Below, in pieces: positions 22,691-36,060 of a stretch of 64,000 bases of DNA. Positions within the stretch are counted from its first letter, which is position 1. Each line of letters starts with the position of its first letter. This DNA is from Gymnothorax reevesii (lineage: Eukaryota; Chordata; Actinopteri; Anguilliformes; Muraenidae), in contig CM056578.1 of the NCBI GenBank assembly GCA_029721435.1, positions 12,090,313 to 12,154,312 on the forward strand. The letters run 5' to 3'. Under the pieces are notes generated by a model that was given only the letters and a program-made list of their open reading frames with translations, did not search any database and had not been told where the DNA came from. Made by a program: the position numbers and the translations under genes.

Positions 22691-24224
22691 ATGAAATTCA
22701 TTGTGGATTCCTAAAAACTTGATCAGAGCACCAGTTGAAATTTGAGTTGTCTTTCGTGTTCATTAAATAGAGCGGATATTTACATTGGCACAGGTATAAC
22801 TGTTGTTAGCGAAATGTTGCTCCCTTTACAGTGCTGGGATCAGGGAAGTTCAGATTTAATCATTACACCCTGTGAACATGTTTAGCGAACTATTTTACGT
22901 TTCAGCTTATGTGGTTAGCCTAATTGGCCTCATTTTTAGATTACACTGCATGTGCAATAGGTAACTTAACAATGCAATCAGGATTGTTTGGTTATATAGA
23001 AGAGCATTTGTTGTATAAGTGGGTACAACTCTTCATCAATCATTAAACTGTCAGTTTGTTTGGCTGTTGGGTGTCAAAACACTTGCAGGAAAGCAGACAC
23101 TTAGCATCTTCAATGAAAACTTCTAATCTTTTGCCAAAGAGGACATTGGACACCGCTGTTAAAAGTAAAATGGCAGTCTGTGAGTGTTTTTATCTGGAGG
23201 TTTAAGTATTAATTATTCAGTTCAAGTTTGTCTAAAAATTATCAAAGACATATTTTGTAACACCTAAGTGGCAGTTCTTTCGTTTGCAGCTCACTTTCAC
23301 TTTCAATTAATCTGCCTGAATGCCAACATCAGCCTGTATGCATATATCGTATTTTTCAAACGCGTGGATTTGATCATGTGAAAAAAATAATGTAATTGCA
23401 CTCTCAAATCGGACAGGTGTGCCCTGCTGGGGGCACTGGAGGCTGTTCCTCTGGCAGCTGATCCACCTGGCAGTAGGTGACATTGTAGGTGACACTGCAG
23501 CTCAACCATATACATGTGTGCACCAGGCTCCTGCAAGACAAGCAAGGCCGCCATTTTGAGTGACGCGGTCCCTTCAGGGTAGTTCTCAGGAAAATGAGAA
23601 TTTCTTCGAACTTGAAGGAAATTTTCCTTGCTTTCAGGCAGTACTTGGGTACAAAACGTGTATTTCACGTCTTTCACAGAGAGGACAGGACAGTTAAGCT
23701 CAGTGGTTGCGCCTTTGGCAAAACTGTATCCCGTATCCTTCCACGATCTGACAGTTCGATTTTTGTCTCCTGTAGGGGAGACAAATCGTAGGTCCTAATC
23801 TGAAGCGCTTCCACAGAACAACTGACATTCAAAAAGAAGCAAGAAAATTACATTCTTGGAAATATATTTCATTGCCATTGGGTTGTTATGCAAGACTAAT
23901 AATACTGAACAAATAAACCACTTCTTCTGGCTAGATGGCCAAAGGATGTCAACCAAGAACATGATTTGACTGACAAGGAATACAATGACCCAAGAACCTC
24001 TTGTATACTTGGCAAGAACCACGTATTGAGTGTACGAGAACCACTGAGGACCAGCCTTCAACTTCATCAATTCCACATTAGCCAGGCAGTATGATGAGGG
24101 AAGTGGAGACAGGTTTGATTGGCAGGACCTGTGTTTCCATTGCCATGAAGTTTAGTGGACATTCTGAAATACCCACAGGGCCCCAGACATGAGTGTACGA
24201 GTAATTGATGTATTCCAGCAATGA
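22691..24224. other. No gene assigned; one spliced-looking minus frame
   Basis: A minus-strand frame at 23303-23677 (124 codons) runs through a good acceptor-like CTTGTCTTGCAG near 23530. Its peptide is not recognised, and no donor or partner exon was identified. The remainder shows nothing. Confidence 0.3.
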
Positions 24225-24310
24225 ATGGGCACCCAAGGTACATTCCTACCTCTTGCCAAGGCATGCTGGGATAGGCTTCAGGCCCCTGTGACTTGGGATA
24301 AGTCGGTTCC
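24225..24310 (-). repeat. Fragment of a widespread vertebrate/fish interspersed repeat
   Basis: GCATGCTGGGATAGGCTTCA, then GGCCCCTGTGACTTGGGATAA, matches the ending of an old repeat common in fish genomes. Orientation and class are uncertain. Confidence 0.45.
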
Positions 24311-25265
24311 AAAATGAAGGGTAGGTGCCCTTGGTAAAAAAAAACACTGGCTGCATCTGAATTTTCTGAAATAAGTGGCTTTTTTCTTTCCTCCTCCACT
24401 TCTCTTTGACCTCACTTGAGCACACGTCACATGAGATTTTTAAGGTTCCAATGGGACGTTATGGGGGAGAAAAAAAAAATCAGAGGTCATTTCCTTAAAT
24501 ACCTCATGAGCTCCATGACAAATATATCCTTTGTAAATAATCAGAGAACTTCCTGACAGAAATGCTGCTGTTCCAAAGGATTGTGGTCCATAATTGATCC
24601 TTTCATAGAAGGTTAGCCCTGTGTTTCCATGCTGGAAGGAATCAACAAAGAAGCTAATTACCTCCTTTCCTCATGAAATGGTCAATTTGGACACCCCTTG
24701 CTGTGGCTCCCAGCCAAACTATGTCTAGAGAGAAGAGCAGTGTCTCGTGGGTCTAAGGTGAACTCCAGTCACATGCGGGGCAACAGTGAGCATCTTGCGA
24801 AAAAGCCAGGAGAAGTCGTCCTTTCCTTGTTTTTTGCTATCCTCTGCAGCTGTGATAACTGCCACTTGACACACTTTTCCCTAAGGGGTTTGTCTAAATT
24901 GGCATCCTGTTTATTCCAATATTTCCAAATAACTAAAATAAAAAATAAAATAAATCCCCCAAGCTTGTGCCATCAAGACAAACAGAATTAACGTCTATTA
25001 TAAACGTGAACCCACAACAGCTGCTGGAGGCTTTGATGTGCACAGTTGGATTTGCCGGCATTGTCATCTCCCTCTCATAACCTCCATGAAGAGCGATAAA
25101 AAAAGCTCTCCATTTGAAAACAGTTTCAAGAGCAGGAGTTAAGACTGCTGCAGCTGAACTTTCTCTGAGAAGTGTCCATTGACCTGACTGCAAGAGGCAT
25201 TACAGCGGTGAATCTCATTTGGATCTGATGCCACTAATGCACCAGAGAGACAAAAAGGGAAAGAC

Positions 25266-25298
<33 letters not shown>

Positions 25299-28200
25299 TG
25301 GAGAGAGAGAGAGAGCTGTGCAATTTTCACAGGGCATTTCAACAGTCTAATTGAAGCCCGAGCCTGAGCTTCGTGTCCGTTTCCTCATTTCTTGGACATG
25401 GCTTCAGTTTAAACAGAGGAGCCTGTAACTCCCTCCAGCGGGCCAATTGTTCCAGCAGGCCATTTCCAATTACTGCTCTCTCTTCCCCAAATCCTCAGCG
25501 GGCACAACGCGTGTTTTTGGATGACTTCTTTCAAGCACTAAAGAGAACAAACATGGTGATCACCAGCTAAAGCGGCAGGACATGATGCAAATAAATAAAT
25601 TGGTTGGAAACCAAACGGACATCGCCAGGCACTGTTTTCTCTTTTCTGTTCTGAAATGCCGCAGGCATAATTTGGAGATGAGACAGTCCCTGGGAGGGAG
25701 CCATGCTGTTCTGTGGGTGCTGTCAAGACTTAGCGATACACCAAGATTAGAGAAATACAAGATAAGAGAGGCAAAACACCTAGTTAACGCAAATATTCTT
25801 TCCTGGATTCACTATGTATACGAAATGACGAGTAAATGAGAGGGGAGAATAGTTAAGCTTTGGCACAATGGTGGGTGTACCACATCGTTTTATAATCCAT
25901 AAACTCAAATGTTTGTTTCCTGTAGGGGCCTTAATCTCAAAATCCCAACAGTACAGTAACCTCACAGTAGAACTACACAACAGTGGACATTCCAAAAAAA
26001 AGATTAAAAGATTAATTACTATTTTATTGTTCTTAATGAAAGGCATTTTTGCACTGTAGCCGGAATGTTGTCAGTGTAGCAGCATCACTACTACTTGACA
26101 TGAACAGCGCAAGAATGATTTTACATTATGTAACATCCAATAACATTACTCAAAAAAAGCATTATGACAAGAATATGCCACTCGGCCAGCGAATTTTTAC
26201 AGTTTTCCTACCACTAAGGAATAGCAAAGGCTAGATAACCTAGCTTCCAATTTCACTAAATAACCACTCCCTGTGCGTAAAAAAAAAAAACCTCTGGTGT
26301 CTGTCTCAAATTTGTTTTTGTCTTAGCCGGGCAAAAACCAGCCTGCATTTTCACATCCTAAAACCATGTTAGCACTAATCTTTCATTCCAGCATCTCCTA
26401 ATTGCCCCGCTATGGTTTGTCCGATGAGTCTCGTAATGGCAGAAAACTCAGCCAGCCCAAGCTTGAGTCACATGCCCACACACACGCGGCTTCCAGGGCT
26501 CTTACAAGCCGGATCTGGCTGGCAGAGAGGGCAATTGTGCATTGATAATATCTCCTCCAACCCCCATAACCGCTTTAGCGATCTGGCCGATTCGTGACCA
26601 TAGTGAGGGTACCGGGAGGGATGGAATCTGAAAGCCGGAAAATGGAGGAAGTTTCCATGAAAACAGTCTTCTTATCCAGGTCTCCTATCGCGCAGCCAGT
26701 TCATGAGTGTTCATACATATGCAACATATAAGTCCAGCTAAAAATGTACAGAGTTGTCAGTATAAATTCATACAGTGACAAAGCTTTGTATTTGCTTTTT
26801 GCTGTTCACCTCCAGCCAATACAAATCATCCACTTCAGTTGATTTTCTGGGGGATTCCAGTTTTCGTATATGCAATGAGCTGCACAGTGAACTTCTCATC
26901 TATTATCTCCAAACAGTTTATACAGTATGAAGCCATTTTATTTTCTTTAACACACACTGTAAAATCATCGTCATTCATATAAGAATATTAAACCCATTTT
27001 TTCCCAGTTTCCAGTATTTCATTAGTATTAGTATTTCATCCAGTCTCACGAGTATTTCCAGTCTAGCATTTCATTTTGTTATCTCATCACTATCATTAAA
27101 AACATTGGAATTGTTGTTGGAGATGTTGTTTACGTTCTATGACAAGTCCCAATGGCTCTTCAGTGACCATTCGAAAGATTTCACTGTAAAATGGCTGCAT
27201 TAGTATTTGATATTGAAAAAAGAATACATGTGGAATGTTCTTGCAAAAGCTCTGCGGTATGACCGAGATTTGACTCCAGTTTCTGTCAGCTGTAATAAAT
27301 TCTAAAGGTACCCACTTGTTCCTGTCTGTCTGTAATCTGCAGGAAAAAAAAAAAAATCAAAGCCATTTGTCGGAGAATAATTTTGTACTGAATTCCAGCA
27401 CAAACGTCTGACCTTGACAAGAGAAATGAGCGCTCAAGAACAGAAGCAGAGGAATCATATGTCATAAACGCAAAGGGTGGAACAGTTTTACTGCCTCTTC
27501 TTTCACCTCATTTAGGCTTTAACCTGGTTTGGTCGGGAGAATATTCCTGGAGATGGATAATTACCATCTCCCAACCCTCAGTGAACACTATTAATAGAAA
27601 AAAGTGATCAGTATTTAGTTTTAATATACAGCAAAATATGCATGCCCTGAGATGGAGCTAACTTGGGGAGGAGGTTTTTATTTGACATCTAAACAGGTCG
27701 GGCTGGATATCATAGAGGTACATACACGGCATTGCAGGCTTTTGAAATATTGCTAATGCAGAAATTCTGACCCTGTTCCAATATGAAACACAACACTGAA
27801 GAAAAGAATCAAACAAAGATCTTTCATAATTGAAATTTAAAGAAAGATTTCAAATTATTTGAACAAACCTTTCAGCACATTATGCTTGAAAACAATGGGT
27901 ATGAGAACAAAGGCACGAATCTATCTCACATGAACCTTACTGTGTGAGTCAAAGGTGTAAACAAAGTCAGGATTTTTTAAGAGTGGGCTTTGAAAATGAA
28001 AAAAAAATTCTGTCAGTCTAATCCAATATATTTCTGAGATATTGGCTGGCTATAAAAGCACTAACATTGTTCCTGGAAGCGAGATGATGCCTGCTCTGCT
28101 GTTAACAGGTTCCTCTCCATTCATTAATGGCCAGCCTGCATCTTTCATCTCTTATAAGATGGCCGCCATGCACTACAGTTCTGTTCGTGAAGCCCCATGG

Positions 28201-28486
28201 CCACAGCCCAATTCCCTCAGTCCTTCCAAATGGAAGCACTTAGCTGAGCTGTCTGATTCCAGCCCATTCACTCAGACTGAGTGTCCAGAGCTTGAATCAC
28301 TGGGGGGGTGGGAGGTATTTCTCAGCAGGTGACCGAGTGACTGCACAGGAGGGATTCAAACCGGACACATTTTGTGTGTCTTTTTCTAGCCGGCAGAGGG
28401 ATGATCAAGGCTGTTAGTTTAGGGTCTGTATTTGATTGAAAGGAAGAGGAATGGGAGTAAATAGGGTATAATATTCGTATGTGTGT
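24311..28486. other. No gene recognised; mostly low-repeat sequence
   Basis: Apart from a GA microsatellite (about 25265-25316) and poly-A runs, I recognise no element. This low repeat density contrasts with the neighbours, so the stretch may contain conserved non-coding DNA (25000-25250 and 28040-28300 look the least degenerate), but this is only a guess. Confidence 0.35.
25265..25316. repeat. GA microsatellite
   Basis: Nearly pure GA dinucleotides with a few changes. Confidence 0.9.
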
Positions 28487-28770
28487 GTGCGTGTGTGTGT
28501 GGTCCGTGTTTACTTACCCTTGTGGGGACAAAATAAGTAAGAGAATACCAGATTTCTTCATTCTTATGGGGACTTTTTCAGGTCCCCATGAGGGAATTGA
28601 GCTATTTCAGGGTTAGGGGTTAAGTTTAGGGTCGGGATATGGTCAGGGTTAGGTTAAGGTTAAGGTTAGGTATGTACTGTCAAGGGTTAAGGTCAGGGAA
28701 AGGGGTTAGGGAACAAATGCAAGTCTATGGAATGTCCCCGCAAGACATGAAAACCCGTGTGTTTGTGCAT
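28487..28770. mobile_element. MITE-like repeat with TGTGGGGAC ends and a GGTTAGG-rich core
   Basis: CCTTGTGGGGACAAAATAAG on the left is inverted on the right as ATGTCCCCGCAAGACATGAA. The core has GGTCCCCATGAGG and then many GGGTTAGG/GGTTAAGG units (28609-28710). I know this arrangement from a very common fish repeat. The telomere-like core is part of the repeat and does not mark a chromosome end. A TG repeat precedes it and another follows. Confidence 0.6.
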
Positions 28771-30186
28771 GTGCGTGAGTGGGTGCATATGTGCATGTGT
28801 GTGTGTGTCTTTGTGGGTGTGCATGCGTGAAAGTATGACTATCTTGATAAAGATAAACAATGGAAGGCGATCTAACATAGCATAGTCCTCATGCAGGCGG
28901 GGTAAATCCCTTCTTTTTGCTAAACAGATGGTTCAGGTACCTCTTGGTTATCTAAACAAACACTTATCAGTGAAATATTGGTAAACAGGGTAAGCAAAGA
29001 CTTTGAAATTGAATATTTTGGGGAAAAAAAGTCTAAAAACTACTTAGGTATGAAGTGACCAGAGCTGCCTGGAGAAAGAGATGACTTTGGCACGTGACAA
29101 CTTTCTGAGGTGTAGGACAAGGTCAACTCGTGGGCATTGATTGGGCAGCAAGTAACTGGGATGGAGTCCTTGACCCTAGAAGTGGGCGTGAAATCCTTGA
29201 GGTGTTAAACAGACATTGAACGACACTAAAAAAAAAAAACTAAAACTTTTTTTGTGCATAAGTAGAAGCCATATGGAGAGTGAAAGGGCAGGAAGTTAGA
29301 AGAAAACTAATGGTGAGCAGAGGCGTGTTTACGAAACACGACGAACTGTGAGGGCCAGAGAAGCAAAGCAAAGTGACAACAACTTTTTCAGGAAGACAGA
29401 TGCGAGTGGTACAGATCATGTTTGTTTGTTTTTCTTTTCTTTTCTATCAGGGATGACTGTGCATCCATACACAAGGGCTTGCAAGAGTCTGTTGCATTTT
29501 ATATATTAATTTTCCAAGCCTTAGGATGTCAAAGGTGCCACTGCACACATATATCCCCTACAACCCTCTCAAAAAGAATACAATCCATTTCAGAACAATG
29601 TTTTGCTCAAGGTCTCTCGGCTGCAAAATATATATATATATTTTTTTTTTGCCTGGGAGCTTTCACATTTCACACCAATGACGAAAGGATCCTAAAGAAT
29701 GAAAAAAATAGTTATTCAATGGAGAAAAATTACTTTTTTCTTTTCTTTTTAAGTGGACATCTGATTGCCTTTTTTGCTTTTCATAACTGTTTGTTTGCTT
29801 TGCTTTTTATAACTGTGCTGGTGTGGTCATGATCTGTTTTTAGAAAAACCCAAAGAAAAAAAGCATTTGAGTGAGAGCGGCTCTGTTTCCGCTGGGGGAG
29901 GGGCTTTCTTCGGCTCTCCACATTGATAGGGCAGTGACCCGAAAGAGAGCCCTTTCAGTGGATATTGACTCCTGCCAAAAATATCTCAGTCTGTATGATA
30001 AAATGGCTCTCCGGTATAAAAGGACAGCACTTTATACAATGTGGGTACAAAATAAAAAAAAAAAAGAAAAACTAAAATAAAAAAACATTATAAACACAAC
30101 TGGGCGTCTTAGTCCAATAGGGCCTCATTTGCAATTCTGGCACACAAGTATTCTCTCTCAACACACACAAATACTGTATGTATATA
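28771..30186. other. No gene recognised; TG repeat at the left edge
   Basis: TG-rich sequence to about 28830, then only chance frames. The frame 29422-29832 (136 codons) is Phe-rich from T-rich DNA and has no recognisable domain. Confidence 0.4.
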
Positions 30187-31757
30187 TAAACCCAATTCCG
30201 AAATAACTGGGACCAAGTGTAAATTGTGAATAAAATCAAAATGCAATGACTTTCAGATCACGAGCCAGTATGTTATTTTCAATAGAACATAGATACCATT
30301 TCAAATGTTGAAACTGAGACATTTTAAATCTTTATCCACAAAATGAGCTTATTTCAAATTTTATGGCTGCAACAGGTTTCAAAAAGTTGGGACACAGGCA
30401 AAAAAGGGCTGAAAAAGCAATTAAAATATAAGAGAATCAGCTGAAAGAACATCTAGCAAGTAATTAAGTTAACTGGCATCAGGTGTGTAACATGATTGGC
30501 TATAAAAGGGATGTCTTAGAGAGGCTGAGTCTCTCAGAAGTAAAGATGGCCAGAGGCTCTCCAACCTGTGAAGGCTGGCGTAAAAAAATTCTGGAATATT
30601 TTAAAAACAATGCTCCTCAACATCAAATTACAAAGGTTTTGAAGGTCTCATCATCGACAGCGCATAACATCATCAAATATTCAGAGAAACTGGAAAAATC
30701 TCTGAGCGTAAGGGACAAGGCTGAAGACCTTTACTGGGTGCCCATGTTCTCCAGGCCCTCAGACGCCACTGCATCACTCGCCGGCATTATTCTGTCACTG
30801 ACATTACTAAATGGGCCCAGGAATACTTCAAGAAACCACTGTCTGTAAACACAGTCCGCCATGCTACAGATGCCACCTAAAGCTCAATCATGCAAAAAGG
30901 AAGCCATTGTTGACCGTGATCCAGAAGCGCCGCCATGTTCTGTGGGCCAAGGCTCATTTAAAATGGACCGTAGCAAAGTGGCAAAGTGTCCTGTGGTCAG
31001 ACGAGTCCAAATTTGACATTCTTGTTGGAAATCATGGGCGTCATTTCCTCCAGGCTAAAGAGGAGAAAGACCACCCCTCCTGTTATCAGCGTCCAGTTCA
31101 AAAGCCAGCATCTCTGATGGTATGGGGATGCATTTGTTCATTTGGTGTGGGACAACTGCTTGTTTTAAAAAGCACCATGAATGCTGAAAGGTATAAAGGC
31201 TTTAGAGTAAAACATGCTCCCCTCCAGATGACATCTATTCCAGGGAAAGCCTTGTGTATTTCAGCAGGACAATGCAAAGCCACATACTGCAGCTATTACA
31301 ACAGCATGTCATCGTAGCAGAGGAGTCTGTGTGCTGAACTGGCCTGCCTGCAGTCCTGATCTTTCACCGATTGAGAACATTCTGCGCATAATTAAGCAAA
31401 ATGTCTTTCAAAGGAGATCCAAACCTCTCCAGCCTGTATTAAACAAGAATTGGATCAAATTCCAATGGCTAAACTCATGAAACTTGTCTCCTCAATGCCC
31501 AGATGCCTCCACTCTGTGTTAAAAAGAATAGGGGATGCTACACCATGGTAAACAGGCCCCTGTCCCAACTTTTCTGAGACCTGTAGCGGCCATCAAATTT
31601 GAAATGAGCTCATTTTGTGGATAAAATTATAAAATTCCTCTGTTTCAACATTTGCTATGTTATGACTGTACTGGCTGGTGTGATTTTAAAGTAATTGATT
31701 TTTGATTTTATTCACAATTTACACTTTGTCCCAACTATTTCACAATTGGGGTTGTAC
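30187..31757 (+). mobile_element. Near-complete but frameshifted Tc1-like transposon
   Basis: Both terminal repeats are present: TATAAACCCAATTCCGAAAT on the left, and ATTTCACAATTGGGGTTGTA on the right, each about 200 bp. The transposase lies on the plus strand in several frames. The start at 30546 gives MARGSPTCEGWRKKILEYF, then a helix-turn-helix-like HQITKVLKVSSSTAHNIIKY. The second frame (30811-31317) gives [36 protein letters not shown] (first Asp), [17 protein letters not shown] and MNAERY. A frame change then leads to QQDNAKPH (second Asp), [14 protein letters not shown] and RIGDATPW at the end. This order is that of Tc1/IS630 DDE transposases. At least three frameshifts make it inactive. 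It is related to the copies at 13829-16012 and 60776-61690. Confidence 0.92.
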
Positions 31758-33590
31758 ATACAGTACATATACAGACTTCTCTATTGCATACACACCTCTC
31801 ATGTCTCTCACACACAGAATCTATTCCTCTAAAGTGAGATAGATTGCTTGCAATTGGTGATGAAGCGCCCTGGCTTGGGACTTGCTACAACGGCCCACAT
31901 TGTGCCGGTATGGATGCCCACTCTCGCACTTCTCATGAGGAGGAGGCATTATGCATCAAACAGAAGCCAAGCCACTAAACTCTGTTTCAAATGTCACTCT
32001 AGAGCCAAGCCAACATGCACATCTAATGCTGATGCATTTTAATGTGGCTTTTAAATGACACGTAATGCAGTCAAACAACCAACTCTCTGTGCCAGTTACA
32101 ACAGCACTTAAGCAAACGTGCACATCCGTGCAAATATTCCCATCCTGTTAGATTTTAATGCACACTTTAGTAAATTAAAACAACTGTCCTTAAAACAGCT
32201 CACTAGTTATATATATTTTTTGTTGTGTTTCTCAGAAAGACTTGCCCAGGCATTGACCACTACTATAAGTAAACATTTTACTTCGTTCAAGTTTTCCCAC
32301 AGGGCATGAAAGCCAAACTAGTCAGTTTTTCAGACACAGACAGAAGTCCAGCTTTGCGATTAATTTACTGTACATACAAAATTCAATTCTGTCCAAAGCT
32401 TTGCATGAAGGTGCTGTCACATACACCACACGATTTTTCGCACTGGTGTACTTTTGGGAGAGGAGGATTTGAAGGTTTCGTAATAGCGGTCACATAACAA
32501 TATGTCTTACTACCGTACCAGGAAAATGTCATAAAGAATTTCAAGACAGCCGTGCGACTGACGTAGGATAGAATTCTAATTGTTCGATTAACTCATCACA
32601 ATTGCAGAATGAATGTAAAATGGTTAAAGATTCGTAGGACTGTCGTGGGTTTAAAGTAGGATGGTAGTCCATCACAGGAAAGTGAGGACCTCAGATGACC
32701 CAAAAAATCAAACGCAATTCTTAGGTCTAGTATAACACAGTCGAACAATCTCGTTGGGCACCAAATGACAGACCTATGAAACGGGCCTGAGACAGAATCA
32801 CCAACGATGCTTAAAAATTTCGAACATGTTCATAACTCTATGACAAGGGTCTACGACAGCCTTTTCTGTCATAGAATACTTGAATTTCGTGGGACAAACT
32901 TACAAGCTTTTCATGATTTACCTCACATTTCTGTCGTAGACCTGTTGTGTGCCCGTCGTACAACCTATGAGACAGCCGATTAACTGTCGATTAACTGTCC
33001 CCAAAATACCCTTTGTTATATTTTATGGTCTTTTTTAAGGCCCAGATACCGTTTATTTTTCCAAATACTCTGGGTATTTAATAGAGGGCACAAGAGAGAA
33101 ATATGCCCAGAACATGGCTCTAAATGCAATTGGACAGTACTCTTCCTGTAGGCTATACAAACCTACTCCTGCTTTAAAAAATAATCCTCTCCATCCAGTT
33201 TGTCCTCATTTCTTTTTACCCAAATTTGTGGGAGGAATAATTCAAGCTTTTATAATAATTATTATTTAATCAGTTTTAACACACCTGCTGATGCAAGCAG
33301 TAGCCAAAACATACCCTGACTATGCTTGTTCATTTGCTACTCCCCCTCACCCAGCTTGTTTTCTTCTAAAGGCAGACAGCCAGGCAGGGAGCTGGTAGGT
33401 TTGTGTCTTAACAGGCACAAGTTTCTGGCTAAGACGTGCAGGTCATGTGGAGAGTCACAAATGTAATTTTCCAGGTGTTTACCACAAGAAAGTGAAAGGC
33501 AGCTACCTTCTCTAAGGCCATCCATCCATTCTCTAAACAATGTACTCTTACCAAGGGTCATGTGGGAAATAGTATCCATCCCCAGCAGAT
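31758..33590. other. No gene recognised
   Basis: Chance frames only. Sequence at about 32400-33010 repeats the words TGTCGTAG and GACAG several times and may be a decayed DNA element, but I could not find paired ends. Confidence 0.35.
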
Positions 33591-33599
33591 ATTGTGCGG

Positions 33600-33800
33600 A
33601 AAACAAAAAAGACTGGACAGGTCACCGATCAATTTCAGGGTGCACACACTAATCACCCATCAATTCATACCCTACAGAGTTTCCAGCTAACCTAACAGGT
33701 GTGTTCTTTGGGCTGAGGGTGGAAGTCCAAAGGATTTCCCAGAGGAAGCCCATTCGGAGACAGGATGACCAACTAAGAACAACTACAAACAAAATGGCTG
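33600..33800. repeat. Degenerate old interspersed repeat
   Basis: GGACAGGTCACCGATCAATT, GGGTGCACACACTAATCACC, TGTTCTTTGGGCTGAGGG and CCCAGAGGAAGCCCA appear in the order known from a widespread old vertebrate repeat associated with LINE 3' regions. Many changes and no coding capacity. Confidence 0.5.
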
Positions 33801-35727
33801 TCAACAGTCAGTACCTGCCCACCATCAGGTGTCAGCGCTACTCACGTCACCTCCACGTCCCTCTCTAAATGAAGGGAAATGATGTTAAAAAAGGTAAAAA
33901 AGTTTTGAAGACCTGACACTTGAGAAACTGACAAGCTGGCAGAGTTCTCTACGGATTACAGCTGAGCTTTGGTTAGCCGCAAGGATTACAACGCCGGCTT
34001 GCAGTAAGCCTCTGAATGTAGACGGGGTACTGATGAAAATAAGCCATTACCCTCTCTCTATCTGGTTCGAGGTCGGTCCTAAATTTAAACTCCGCCATGG
34101 ATGGAAGGAGCTATCTCTCATCTTCTGGTGCTAGGACCTGTGCTGACAGGTGACCAGTCCGCGGCTGTGTGATTATCTGGGTGCTCCGGGGATTTTCAGG
34201 TGGAAGTCAGAACGAGGGCTCTGAATGGTTCGTGGGAGGAAGAATATTTCACCAAGGGAGTAAGGCGTTGGCTCACCGCCAGAGGGGTGAATGATGTGTC
34301 CAAGGGAGAATGATGTATAGGCGAGAGTCTCCTGCAGCTCGACCAGTCGACAGTAGAACAGCAGCATCATTTCAGAGATAGTGTTTTTTTTTTTTTTTAC
34401 AGACCAGCCGATTCAAAACTGCACCAGGTAACTCTGCGACTACAAAATATCATCTCTATTTGCCCCTAATGCAAAAAAAAAAAGAGCTGAGCTTCAGCTT
34501 CTGAACTACTCAATTTTCTTCATATAACTTTATCACTCAAAAGCTGTCCACAATTCCATTCCTGTCTCTTTTCCATTGCATGCTGGGACAACATTCAGCT
34601 CCACCAACGCTGACCAGGAATAAAGATGGGTGGAAATTCTCTTGAAAAATGTAATTCTTCATCTCTGTACACTCCAACCTACCGCATGAGTTGCCCAATT
34701 CTGATGTATATTAATAAAAAAACAGGTCTTGCGTTATTTTCTCCAGAATACATCAACATTACTGGAAACTCAGCACCACACAGCAGAGTGCGAATACACT
34801 GGTAGTGCACCAAGCAGCCGTAATACAGCTCTGTCCAATTACACTTGTATTATATCAGCTTTGCTTCAGTCCATCGTTCTGACAGCAGGTCGTTTGATTG
34901 CATGGGGCGAACGCAGTGTCCGCTGACCTTTTATGGGGGGAGGGGGTGGGGGGGAGTCTGGTTGCCGCGACGACTTGACAAAGGTCACAGTCGATGATCC
35001 CTCGTGGTTGCTCATCGGGGGTCAAAACCACGACGATTAACCCAATTCTGACTGCAACACCATACAACCTATAATCCCGGTCAATTTTTTTATCCATACA
35101 TACCCCCTGTTCTTTTAAATGACCATTAATTAGCCGGAATTGCTGTTTCCAGGAGGCCGCCATTAACGGCAAGAGTGGCATGAGAAGTTGCGAGGTCTTA
35201 ACGTCACTGTGGCTGGCACATGTATTCATGTGCATGATGCATGCGATGTCAAAATGTCTGAATACATGGATATCTAAATAAATTAGACTACCAACCAATT
35301 TAAAATTGTTCATTGAGCTAATCAACTGTTTGACTGCAAATTGAGCAAAGTAAATGGGAGGGGGTGAAAGCAATTGTCGAGTAGAGGAGGATGATTTTGA
35401 AGACCTTAACTTTGCTTAGTTCAGCGCGCAATTTGCCTGAATGTGTTTGCTTGATTATTACATTTGGCCACCGTGTGCAAATCTTGTTCAATTATTGAAT
35501 AAAAAAAGTTCAAAATTTGCGGCACAGATTTGCCTGAACATGCTTGCCCAGTCTTCGGTGCATTTGTCTATTGCTTGCAATGCAAAAATAATTTCCCTCA
35601 TACATTCACGTTTGATGCACTTCACATAATGTTTTCTACTTTGCATATATTTTTAGACGCCTTAAAATCAGGGCCATCTTAACATGATTTTATTTTTAAG
35701 AAATCTTTTTTAATAATACGTTAAAGT
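33801..35727. other. No gene recognised; contains an unassigned 172-codon minus frame
   Basis: The minus-strand frame 34855-35373 (172 codons) is the longest one in the window without transposon similarity. No domain is recognised, its start lies in a non-coding-looking context, and a frame of this size is expected about once by chance in 64 kb. Poly-T is at 34384-34400. Confidence 0.25.
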
Positions 35728-36060
35728 TTCCGATGAGAGGTGGAATTCAGAGGTCTGCTATTCATTCAGATTACTGACATTATTTCAATCTAGCAAGGTA
35801 GCCTGGTTCAGTTTGTCTGTTTCTCATTATCTTTTCTAAATCATTATTGGCTTGATTTTGGTTTTGATTGGTCAGTTGGCTGAATAAATGGCTTGATTAC
35901 AAGTTAGGGAAAGTACACGGGAATTGATTTAAGGTGAGCAAATTATGCCAAGGTGACAGCAGCTGTCCAACCTCGCTGGTAATTAGCAGTCTTCAAATCG
36001 CACTTTTCTTTCCAGAATCATTTCAAATGGCCTCTAATGTTAGTTCACCTCTAAATTAAA
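35728..36060. repeat. Diverged repeat copy 1 (partner at 55325-55640)
   Basis: The block aligns in order with 55325-55640: CGATGAGAG, TTTCAATCTAGCA against TTTCAATTTAACA, CATTATTGGC, AAGGTGACAGCAGCTGTCCA against AAGGTGATGGAAGCTGCCCA (then ACCTCGC in both), and CCAGAATCATTTCAAAT against CCAGAAGCACTTCAAAT. Similarity stops near 36050. The partner lies inside a hAT element, so this may be a relic of that family. Confidence 0.55.

Noticed and set aside
28609..28710. GGGTTAGG-rich sequence as an interstitial telomere
   Set aside because: Units are irregular and sit between inverted TGTGGGGAC ends typical of a dispersed fish repeat, so a chromosome-end origin is not supported.
29422..29832. 136-codon frame as a membrane protein
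   Set aside because: The hydrophobic Phe/Leu content follows from T-rich DNA; no start context, splice sites or family match.
32390..33010. Possible DNA transposon with repeated TGTCGTAG/GACAG words
   Set aside because: I could not find matching inverted ends or a target duplication.
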